A stretch of 64,000 nucleotides of DNA, taken from positions 558,001-622,000 of the forward strand of contig CASESJ010000001.1 in NCBI GenBank assembly GCA_949290575.1, given 5' to 3'. This stretch comes from an uncultured Clostridia bacterium. Its GTDB lineage: Bacteria; Bacillota; Clostridia; Christensenellales; Borkfalkiaceae. Below, in pieces: positions 44,001 to 51,073 of this stretch. A program made the translations under genes and the position numbers. The stretch's first letter is position 1; every line of letters starts with the position of its first letter. The notes under the pieces were generated by a model. The model was not told where the DNA came from, did no database searches, and worked only from the letters and a program-made list of their open reading frames with translations.

Positions 44001-46697
44001 CACGAGATTTTCGAGCTTTTTGGACGTGAACGCAGAAATCTTCTGGTTGAACGTATCGAGGAACAGTCCGAGGTAATTTTTAAGATGTTTGAGCTCTGCG
44101 AGCACGACCTCTGCCGAGCAGAGCACCGAGGAGAGCACGCTCTCGTTGCAGACAGAGATATTTACGCCTGCAAAGGGCGAACGGTAGACGCCGCCGCACT
44201 CCTTCGCCGCCGCCTGAGCCGTAAGCAGCATATTTTCGCACTCGGCGAGCTTTTTGGCTGTCAGCCTGTCGTAGAACGTGGACTCGATATTGACAAGCTC
44301 CGGCGCGTTCTTGTTCTGAAGATAATAGATTATTCCCTCGTAGACCGAAACGCCCAGACGACGCTTTTTATGAAGTGCCGCGAGAGGCTTTTTGAGCTGG
44401 GCTCTGTCCTCCTCTATCTTCTGCGCGCAGGCGATGAATTTTTCGTCCGAAAAATCGTCCGTGAGAGAGAGCGTCTTTTCTATCGAATGAGCAACCTCGC
44501 TCTTGTTCGTAGACTTGCCGGAGTGCATTTCAAGGCAGAATTCGCCTATGCCTATCTCGTCGAGACGCTTTTTGACGACATCGAGAGCGGCTTGCTTTTC
44601 GGCAACGAACAGCACGCGCTTGCCCGCGTCGACGGCATTGGCGATTATGTTTGTTATAGTCTGGCTCTTGCCCGTGCCGGGAGGACCGTGAAGAACAAAA
44701 GTCGTGCCCTTTGCAGACTCCGAAACCGCGGCATACTGCGACGAATCGCAGGGCAGCGGAGTTAAAATTTCAAGAGGGTTGCTGTCGTCCTCGCTGACGC
44801 CCGCAAGCTTGTTTTCGCCCAGCCTGTTGGAATTGGTCAGAAGGCTGGCAATCAGGGCGTTGTTCTTATAGACGGACATATTGTTCTTTACGTCCGACCA
44901 CATTGCATAGCGCGCGAATGTGAACTGCGAGATATAGATATCCTCGAAGACCATCCACCCCTTCATGTTGGCTGTCTTGGAGCGGATGACTGCTAAAATT
45001 TCCAAAGGCTTTAGGTTCTTGTCCTCCAGACCCCTTATGTCTATGCCGAACTGTCCCTTTAAAAATTCAAGCAGCGTGGTATTTACGTGGAAATCGTCCC
45101 CGAGCTCCGCCTCGATACCCTGAGTTTTGGTCTTTTTGAGGCTGACGGGCTTCAATATGAGGGGCGCGTATTTGAATTCGTTCTCGTCGCCCGACTTCCA
45201 TTTGAGGAAGCCTATCGCGAGGAAAAGCGTGTTCGCGCCCACCTCTTCCTGCGTCGAGCGCGCCTTTCTTATGAGCGTTGTCGCGTCCTCGAGAAGGCTC
45301 TCTCCGCGGGTGTACGAACGCACGACGCCCTGACCGAGCTCTATGTTTATAAGCTCGGAAAGCGTCTTGAGTTTCTGCCCGCCGCCGAAGTACAGCGCGT
45401 TGTCGAGCGCGTTGGCGTTGGGCTGTATGACGAGCTTGTCCCTGTCTCCGAGTTTTTCGAGGAAGGACGCCGCGTCGCAGGTCAGAAGGTGAATGCAGTC
45501 CCTGCGGTATCTGAATGCGAGAAGATTGTTTTTGAGCGACAAATCCAAAAGTCGTCTTTCCCAGTTTTTATCCTTGGACGCGCTCCTGCCGAGGTCGAGC
45601 TTGTCGGCGTCTATTATGTCCTTCGGACGCTCGTCGTAGGCGAACTGTCTGTCGCCGAGAATTTCGTACGAAGAGCCGTTTTTTACCTTTATGGGCATGG
45701 GGAACACGCCGCCTATGCGGCAGCGTTTTATATCCAGACAGCCCTCGAATTTACGCGCCGCGAGCGCGGAGGCAAAGTGCGCGGCAGCCGTGGTGAAGCT
45801 GGCGTTTTTATGCGCGAACAGGTCGTCCACGTCGACAATGGCGAGGTTGTTTACGCCGTCTGCGACATACCTCTCCACAACGGACATATCGTCCTGCAGG
45901 GTGGTCGTAAAACAGCTTTCGTACAGCCACACGCCCACGCCGAGTTTGGTCTTGCCGAGAACTATTACGGGATTGAGCTTTGCCGCCTCGAGACAGGACG
46001 CAGCAAAGCAAGCCATGGCAATGGGCGTTGCCACGCGCTCTTCGACTATGTCGCTGACGTTGCCTATCCTGACCGTGCCCGAAATATCGCTCTCCTCGCC
46101 CCTCTCGATATTGAGGTTTCTTATGGCTGAAAAGATGGACGCGAGCGCGCCGCGGACGGCGTTTTTATCGTTGCCCGCATAGCCAGAAAATTCCTGAGAA
46201 AAGCCCCATGTCTTAAGCTGAAGTCCCGCCTCGGCGAGTACTTTCTGGCAGTCGGGAAGTTTGGGTCTTACGTGTGCGGAGAGCATTTCGGTGTGCCCCG
46301 AAATACCGCTCCACGTGTCCATAGGAATGGCTGTGACGTCCGCAGAAATAGAGCAGATTTCCCTCTTGCCGCAAGTGACGTTGACGAGCACTTTGTGCTC
46401 TTCCGCCTGCTGAAGGTCGGCGAGGAATTTGGGGTTGAGAAGATTGGGCGATTTGACCTCAGTACTGCTGTTTGCGGGTATTACGGGAAGATTGATCTGC
46501 GCGGGCATGATGAGCGCGCAGTCGCCCGAAACGCTTATGGTGATGTTTTCAATGTCTTCATCCCCGTTGTTGTAGATACGGAATGTGGTGAACAGCGGAA
46601 TTCTGTTGAAATACGCGGCATAGGACACGGCGTTTAAAAGTTCGCCGTCGAGTTCTATCGCGTCGAGTTGTTGCTTTGTGTTCTTATTTGCTGGCAT
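41067..46697 (-). CDS. Giant DUF4011-superfamily 1 helicase-Vsr-like nuclease-DUF3320 protein
   Basis: A 1,876-residue cytoplasmic protein. Residues 1-370 hold a beta-rich start and a transglutaminase-like region. DUF4011 begins near residue 378 (WERRLLDLSLKNNLLAFRYR). The helicase has Walker A GPPGTGKSQTITN near 670, Walker B VIFDEASQMP near 1289 and GDPKQMPP, with about 600 residues of helical insert between, and ends VSRAREEMIIF. A Vsr/MTES_1575-like endonuclease follows (CDVGVSDFKIDVGVV near 1600, ILCDG, NVIRLYSINFF). A DUF3320-like domain ends the chain (EPVSHQFLIKRVLSSFG). This layout is that of single-gene helicase-nuclease proteins proposed to act in phage defence (Hhe-type, as I recall). 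It has its own promoter and a divergent XRE gene. Confidence 0.88.
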   Translation of the reverse strand: MPANKNTKQQLDAIELDGELLNAVSYAAYFNRIPLFTTFRIYNNGDEDIENITISVSGDCALIMPAQINLPVIPANSSTEVKSPNLLNPKFLADLQQAEEHKVLVNVTCGKREICSISADVTAIPMDTWSGISGHTEMLSAHVRPKLPDCQKVLAEAGLQLKTWGFSQEFSGYAGNDKNAVRGALASIFSAIRNLNIERGEESDISGTVRIGNVSDIVEERVATPIAMACFAASCLEAAKLNPVIVLGKTKLGVGVWLYESCFTTTLQDDMSVVERYVADGVNNLAIVDVDDLFAHKNASFTTAAAHFASALAARKFEGCLDIKRCRIGGVFPMPIKVKNGSSYEILGDRQFAYDERPKDIIDADKLDLGRSASKDKNWERRLLDLSLKNNLLAFRYRRDCIHLLTCDAASFLEKLGDRDKLVIQPNANALDNALYFGGGQKLKTLSELINIELGQGVVRSYTRGESLLEDATTLIRKARSTQEEVGANTLFLAIGFLKWKSGDENEFKYAPLILKPVSLKKTKTQGIEAELGDDFHVNTTLLEFLKGQFGIDIRGLEDKNLKPLEILAVIRSKTANMKGWMVFEDIYISQFTFARYAMWSDVKNNMSVYKNNALIASLLTNSNRLGENKLAGVSEDDSNPLEILTPLPCDSSQYAAVSESAKGTTFVLHGPPGTGKSQTITNIIANAVDAGKRVLFVAEKQAALDVVKKRLDEIGIGEFCLEMHSGKSTNKSEVAHSIEKTLSLTDDFSDEKFIACAQKIEEDRAQLKKPLAALHKKRRLGVSVYEGIIYYLQNKNAPELVNIESTFYDRLTAKKLAECENMLLTAQAAAKECGGVYRSPFAGVNISVCNESVLSSVLCSAEVVLAELKHLKNYLGLFLDTFNQKISAFTSKKLENLVEIATVLKEDRLKNFFSCDESDFYVFYNANLRYDAEVNNWLTRFKTLPDIGRLADDIDSEIENWGENYRSSKVLLAVIKKINRCSRTPLAESEELEWVKRAYEIEQAKRKILGFTNLSSAFVGIGGSLNDKKREEYMRPIYALHESCASVFMDYNGDAFNSVCARAADGYLYPLLTGFISAAVAFVKACDNFLKVIKSDKNIVGDDDLFDFYTSKCSALIDNIDMLPAWCMYKATAKKLNESGLTFITDAMESGQISGEKILSAFRKNVYRNFIQTNIPADEALSSFSAALLDETAQNFSQVIEEYTSLTRRKIRHDLVSRLPSSQTEGPLALELMAFNRQIKGNMRGFNLRSLLTDFPELLKVVAPCMLMSPYTVSQYLPPDPQLFDIVIFDEASQMPTCEAVPSLARAKSAIIVGDPKQMPPTSFFVNMEMDEDNLEAEDLDSILDDCLALGIPEKHLNWHYRSKHESLIAFSNIMYYSSRLCTFPSPDALDSRVKLRYIQSGVYERGGSKCNRQEAEALVEEVIARLKDAGSRNSSIGIVTFSTPQQVYIEKLLNKRLNEKGLEEAAYDREEPLFVKNLENVQGDERDVILFSVCYGPDAMGKISLNFGPLNQLGGWRRLNVAVSRAREEMIIFSSMRYSMIDLSRTTSRGVAGLKAFLEFAEKGRTTIAAPSDEMIINKKSIGKYVAAELSSYGYECRCDVGVSDFKIDVGVVDPKNKHNFILAILCDGTTDFSVKDRSVMQVQTLKRNNWNVIRLYSINFFNNPKREIKKIKEYLDKLTSSAKVTATTYKRPYRFAKLDEKTVDPASILSGECDADLIKAIRAVVAAEEPVSHQFLIKRVLSSFGITKYGSKLEGKLSTLIAACAFRSEEMLSNTYYYKNEKCLEYERYRVESNGQVRTSDTDFTPYDVISLIKAILFDKVSMYADELVTTVIKQLGVPRTSDKLTAMVNACIDEGVRTGLFIRSISDKISLG

Positions 46698-46730
46698 ATC
46701 TGTTCCCCGAATGTAATTATTTACCTTTCA

Positions 46731-46759
46731 ATTATACCACAAACCCTAAAGATATACAA
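46731..46759 (-). promoter_or_regulatory. Sigma-A promoter of the helicase-nuclease gene
   Basis: TTGTAT, a 17-bp spacer and TATAAT (46736-46731) on the minus strand, 34 bp before the start codon. Confidence 0.8.
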
Positions 46760-46912
46760 TCTTTAGGACGCAAAAAAATTGCTCTCGAAGGCAATAACTT
46801 TGCGCAGGCGCAAATACGGCTTTTTGTACCGTATCTGACGCTGTTATTGAAAAAATGGAGGCAAATACCGGCAATTTTTAATGATTTCAGCGGCAATTTT
46901 TACGCAACGAGG

Positions 46913-46950
46913 AGAGCTTTTCTGCTTTCCGGAGGCAAAAAGCAGGCTCT
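46913..46950 (+). repeat. Imperfect hairpin in the helicase/XRE intergenic region
   Basis: AGAGC pairs with GCTCT and, inside, CTGCTTT with AAAGCAG, leaving a four-T bulge on one side. It lies between the two divergent promoters. The gap 46698-47039 also has a TATAAT at 47010-47015 for the XRE gene, without a good -35. No further gene is seen. Confidence 0.5.
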
Positions 46951-47039
46951 GTCGCAAAAAAGTGCGAAATTGCAAGGCGGCTTTGCCGGAAAATCTCAGT
47001 CTGAGGGTGTATAATAAAATAAAAAAACGGAGCGCGACA

Positions 47040-47507
47040 ATGAGCTTAGGCACAAATCTTTTCAACGCACGCAAAAACAGAGGTCTCACGCAGGAAGACG
47101 CCGCGGAAAAGGCGGGCGTGAGCAGACAGACGATTGCAAAATGGGAGACGGACGAGACCTCGCCCGACCTGTTTCAGGCAAAAAAACTTGCCGTGCTCTA
47201 CGGGCTTTCGCTGGACGAGCTCATCGGCTACGACGAGGAAGAGAGACAGCTGGCGCGCATAATCGAAAAGACTGACGAAAAGATTAACGACAGGATTGAC
47301 TGGAACAGCGTGTGGAGCAAAAAATACCCCGTTCTGGCAGAATACAAATGCCGCGTTGACGTTCAGAAATACGGCGACGAACTGCTCGGGCTGCTGAAAA
47401 GCCTGATGAATGATTATGGCTACGGCGACCGCGACGCATGCCTCGTGCTCAAAGACATTTTATACGTCGTATGGAAAAGGATGTCCGCAGACAATCGCCG
47501 CAAATAA
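47040..47507 (+). CDS. XRE-family helix-turn-helix regulator
   Basis: A 155-residue regulator with an N-terminal Cro/C1-type domain: LFNARKNRGLTQEDAAEKAG and VSRQTIAKWETDETSPD, about residues 6-45, then LAVLYGLSLDELIGY. The remaining 90 residues are an acidic helical part without a known enzyme motif, including DRIDWNSVWSKKYPVLAEY. The ATG at 47040 has CGGAG nine bases upstream; the open frame extends further left, but those residues are not HTH-like and lack a site. It is divergent from the helicase-nuclease gene and so may control it. It ends at a strong terminator. Confidence 0.88.
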   Translation: MSLGTNLFNARKNRGLTQEDAAEKAGVSRQTIAKWETDETSPDLFQAKKLAVLYGLSLDELIGYDEEERQLARIIEKTDEKINDRIDWNSVWSKKYPVLAEYKCRVDVQKYGDELLGLLKSLMNDYGYGDRDACLVLKDILYVVWKRMSADNRRK

Positions 47508-47530
47508 CCCTCCGCAACAAAATATGAATA

Positions 47531-47573
47531 AAATATAGGCGCGGCTGCACTTGTGCAGCCGCGCCTATATTTT
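47531..47573. terminator. Bidirectional terminator between XRE and ABC permease genes
   Basis: AAATATAGGCGCGGCTGCAC and its complement form a 20-bp stem with a two-base loop. T-rich sequence lies on both sides. The gap 47508-47658 has no gene. Confidence 0.88.
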
Positions 47574-47658
47574 GCATTAATTTATAATTGAACGGCACAT
47601 ATATGCGCGCCAATTAATAATATTTATTTCATTAAAAACTTTTAAGACGTCGTAAAAA

Positions 47659-48675
47659 TCAATCTTTTTTCTCCTGCGTACTCTTCTTCTTTCTGCCGAA
47701 TATCTTTTTACTCATGCCGCCTATGACCACCGTGAGTTTCTGACCGAAAACAATATTAAGAATGACGAGAAGCACGGTGAAAATCGTGATGGCGAGAGCC
47801 TGATAGGGCGGCGTCACGATCACGCCGAAGAAGTCGAGATTGTAGCCGAAGTTGCTCGTCAGCTGGCTCATAAGTTCCGCGCCCTCCGTCGGCATTATGC
47901 CTACAACGTACCCTGTCATTTCGGTTATGGCGTCCGACATGAACGCAAACCTGAACAGCGCGCAGCAATATGTTCCGGGCACGAACCCGCACAGATACTG
48001 TACTGCATAGGGCATCATGAAAAGGGGCATATACGCGCCGATGAGAAAGCCTATCGCGGTGGAAAATATGGTTATTATGCTCGCCATAGTCGAGTCGTGG
48101 GATATGAACGAACAGATAAACACGGTGAAGAGCACGGAGTTTATCGTAGCATACACAAGCACGCCGAGAATGGAAACTATGGACGAAAAGCTCATTATGA
48201 GTTCGCCGAGGCAGGCGAGATAGATAAAGCATGCCGCGAGGAAAATGAAGCACACGGCAAAGGTTATTATGAAGTTTGAGAGGAAATAGCTGAGTATAAG
48301 AATGTTTGAAGATACGGGCGAGGAAGCAAAGTCGCGGTTAATGCCGTTTTCCTTGTCGCTTACAGTTATGTTGTTTATCTGAAGCGAGACGGTTATCGTC
48401 GACATTGCGATTATGCCGCTGAGCATCCAGGAATCTATGAGCGTATAGATATACGACATGAGCTTTTTGTCGTCGGCGGAAAGCCCGTATTTTTCAAGCA
48501 CGGGCTCTATCGTCATAAGCTCGAGGTCGCGCAGGAAAAATATATATATTACGAAGATGATAAAGGGCACCATCATCGTATAGAATACGCGCATGCGGTT
48601 GTTTATAAAGACGAGCAGATGTCTCTTGGTGAGACTTCCCAGCTGCTCGAAATAATTTTGCTTAGTCTTCAGCAT
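47659..48675 (-). CDS. ABC-2 type transporter permease
   Basis: A 338-residue permease of the ABC-2 family. One helix near the N-terminus (MRVFYTMMVPFIIFVIYIFF) is followed by an outside segment and five more helices, with the family's conserved block INRDFASSPVSSNILILSY after the second. The start at 48675 has GGAGG six bases upstream, and it overlaps the ATPase gene by 14 bp. The C-terminus is a short basic tail. It works with the ATPase at 48662-49612 as an exporter. The substrate could be a lipid-linked glycan or polymer, given the glycosyltransferase upstream, or a small toxic compound; the sequence does not decide. Confidence 0.9.
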   Translation of the reverse strand: MLKTKQNYFEQLGSLTKRHLLVFINNRMRVFYTMMVPFIIFVIYIFFLRDLELMTIEPVLEKYGLSADDKKLMSYIYTLIDSWMLSGIIAMSTITVSLQINNITVSDKENGINRDFASSPVSSNILILSYFLSNFIITFAVCFIFLAACFIYLACLGELIMSFSSIVSILGVLVYATINSVLFTVFICSFISHDSTMASIITIFSTAIGFLIGAYMPLFMMPYAVQYLCGFVPGTYCCALFRFAFMSDAITEMTGYVVGIMPTEGAELMSQLTSNFGYNLDFFGVIVTPPYQALAITIFTVLLVILNIVFGQKLTVVIGGMSKKIFGRKKKSTQEKKD

Positions 48676-49612
48676 CTTCTTCCTCCGCAACCGACATATT
48701 CCTACCCGTCACATTGAGGAAGACGTCGTCCATTTTGCCCTTTAAAATTTCTATGTCGCCCGTGTATTCGGGATAGCGGGCGATGAGCTCTTTAGCCGCC
48801 GCGGTGTCCTCTATTCTTATGCGGTATGAACCCTGCTCGCCGTCGTAAACGAATGTATAGCCATCGGTCGCGAGCTGTTTTTCGAACTTCTCGTTCTTAG
48901 GCATGAAACTCACCAGAACGTCGAACGAATACGCGTTTTTGAGCTCGTTGGGCGTGCCGCGGGCAATTATCTGCCCCTTGTCCATTATGACGACGTCCGT
49001 CGCAAGCTCCGCCTCCTCGAGATAGTGCGTAGTAAGAAAGACCGTCATGCCCGTTTCGTTTCTTATCTTGTCTATCAGTGCCCACACAGCCTGCCTGTTC
49101 TTGGGGTCGAGACCGGTAGTCGGCTCGTCCAGAATGAGCAGCTTGGGACGGTGCACCATAGCCCTCGCTATGTCCACCCTTCTCATCTGTCCGCCGCTGA
49201 GGTTCTTTACGGGACGCTTTAATATTGGTCCGAGTTCGAGGAGCTCTATTATATCTTTAATATTTTCGGCTTTCTGTCTCTTGTCTATGCCGTAAAATGC
49301 CGTGCGTATCTGCAAATTCTGCAAAACGGTCAGTTCTTTGTCCAGAACTGACGTCTGGAAGACTATGCCTATCTGCCTCTTTATGTCAATGGGAGCTTCG
49401 TCGAGGTTTTTTCCGTCGACGAGTATAGTGCCCGCGTCCTTGTCGAGTATCGAGCAGATTATATTGATAGTCGTCGACTTTCCCGCGCCGTTGACGCCGA
49501 GGAAGGCAAACAGACTGCCCTTTACGACATTGAAAGAGATGTCGTTGACAGCCCTGACTTTGCCGTACGACTTTGTGAGATTTTTAATTTCGAGTGCGTA
49601 ATTTTCTGCCAA
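48662..49612 (-). CDS. ABC exporter ATP-binding protein
   Basis: A 316-residue ATPase of the DrrA/CcmA-like group. Walker A is GVNGAGKSTTIN near residue 40, the Q loop is VFQTSVLDKELT, the signature is LSGGQMRR and Walker B is LLILDEPTTGLDP near residue 160, with the H-loop in TTHYLEEAE. The last 90 residues form the extra domain typical of ABC-2 exporter ATPases (GDIEILKGKMDDVFLNVTGR). It overlaps its permease by 14 bp and follows the glycosyltransferase by 17 bp. All nucleotide-binding residues look intact. Confidence 0.94.
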   Translation of the reverse strand: MAENYALEIKNLTKSYGKVRAVNDISFNVVKGSLFAFLGVNGAGKSTTINIICSILDKDAGTILVDGKNLDEAPIDIKRQIGIVFQTSVLDKELTVLQNLQIRTAFYGIDKRQKAENIKDIIELLELGPILKRPVKNLSGGQMRRVDIARAMVHRPKLLILDEPTTGLDPKNRQAVWALIDKIRNETGMTVFLTTHYLEEAELATDVVIMDKGQIIARGTPNELKNAYSFDVLVSFMPKNEKFEKQLATDGYTFVYDGEQGSYRIRIEDTAAAKELIARYPEYTGDIEILKGKMDDVFLNVTGRNMSVAEEEDAED

Positions 49613-49629
49613 ATTTTCACCTGCCGAAT

Positions 49630-50937
49630 TTATTTGGTGTTGCGTTTAGCCCTGCCCCACTTGGGTTTGGACATTGTTCCTATACAAATCGTTACGGAAT
49701 ATACCACGAGGAAGAACGGAAAGAGCAGAACCGCGCTTATAAGTTCGCTTCTCTTTTTCGCTCCTATCTTTTTATAATCGAGCATTACGAGAATGAATGC
49801 CTGTATGTAGCCGAAGAAGACAAACAGTCCCAAAAGTACAGATCCGCCTATAATCACCGTATTCCACAGTATTGTCGCATACCATTCGGGCGGATAGAGC
49901 GTGACGGTCAGACCGCCGTAAGCCGCGAACCCGAGGTATATGAAATTATAGACGTAAAACAGCGGCAACCATACCGAAAGCAACACGGTAAGAAAGAGAA
50001 AACTGTATGTAAGGCATATCTCCAGACAGGACAAATTGCCCGTTTTAAAGAAGTTTGCAAACAGCTTTGCAAACTTGGGCTTGAGAAGAGAAACGCTTCC
50101 GCTGCCTATTCTCTTGTTGCGGTTGTATGTATCCCTCAAAGAGGAGGGCATATCCTCCATTACGACGGCGTCCTCGACAAAGTGTCCCTTGTAGCCGTCC
50201 AGCAGGCGGTTGAAATAATATTCCGCATCCTCGGAGATGGTTACGCAGTCATATCCGCCCGTAGCCCTGAGCATGCGCGCGCTCATCATCGCGCCGCTGC
50301 CGTTGACGTGAGCGGCAAGTCCCAGCCGCTCCCTCACTCTGCTGCCGTAGCGCGATTCGAACACATAGAACATTGCGCAGGCTTTGGTAAAGAAGTTCTG
50401 CGAAGGGTTTCTTGCCCCCTCATAGGGACGGGCAAGGTCCACTCCGCCCTGATACGCATCGTTCATAAGCGAGGAATATTCGGCGTTGAGGTGATTGTCC
50501 GCGTCCACCCTGATGACAATCTCATAGGGGTCGTCCTCTATCGATAAGATGTGCTCTATGCCGAATTTCAGAGGATACGCCGCCATATGATGCGCAGGGT
50601 CGGGATCGTTATGTATGAGCACGGTAGCCCCCGCTCTGCGGGCGAGCTCCGCCGTGTTGTCCGTACAGTTGTCCGCAACGACGAACACATCGTACTTGTC
50701 GCGGGGATATGACTGACCTTCGAGTATGTCTTTAACCGTGTCGTAAATGACGTCCTCTTCGTTGCAGGCGGGAATGAGATAGGCAATTTTTGCCTTCTTT
50801 TCGCTGACCGCCCACGTCTTCTTTCTGACAAAGGATGCCAGAACATAGAAAATCTGCAACAGCAGCGGTATGCCAATTATTATAAGCACGCAGTAGTTGA
50901 TTATACTGAGTACTCTGTAGAGGATTTCGTACCACAT
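49630..50937 (-). CDS. Membrane GT2 glycosyltransferase (processive-like)
   Basis: A 435-residue membrane glycosyltransferase. One helix at the N-terminus precedes the GT-A domain: AYLIPACNEEDVI, VADNCTDNTAE, VIRVDADNHL and the acceptor-site GGYDCVTISEDAEYYFN. Three or four helices close the chain. The layout is that of NodC/IcaA/hyaluronan-synthase-like enzymes, but the usual QxxRW motif is replaced by YNRNKRIGSG, so the reaction may be non-processive. AAGGAG precedes the ATG. It is the first gene of a three-gene unit with an ABC-2 exporter. The upstream gap 50938-51073 has a TAGAAT box without a clear -35. Confidence 0.85.
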   Translation of the reverse strand: MWYEILYRVLSIINYCVLIIIGIPLLLQIFYVLASFVRKKTWAVSEKKAKIAYLIPACNEEDVIYDTVKDILEGQSYPRDKYDVFVVADNCTDNTAELARRAGATVLIHNDPDPAHHMAAYPLKFGIEHILSIEDDPYEIVIRVDADNHLNAEYSSLMNDAYQGGVDLARPYEGARNPSQNFFTKACAMFYVFESRYGSRVRERLGLAAHVNGSGAMMSARMLRATGGYDCVTISEDAEYYFNRLLDGYKGHFVEDAVVMEDMPSSLRDTYNRNKRIGSGSVSLLKPKFAKLFANFFKTGNLSCLEICLTYSFLFLTVLLSVWLPLFYVYNFIYLGFAAYGGLTVTLYPPEWYATILWNTVIIGGSVLLGLFVFFGYIQAFILVMLDYKKIGAKKRSELISAVLLFPFFLVVYSVTICIGTMSKPKWGRAKRNTK

Positions 50938-51073
50938 AACTGCTCCTTCGGCGGAATTCGCCTTAAAACAACTCTATTCTACCATTTGCGCAATGTTAAG
51001 TCCAGCAATTTAAAGTGAAATAAATTTACTGTGATTAATAATCAATCCTCCGACACAACTTTCTGAATGAAAT

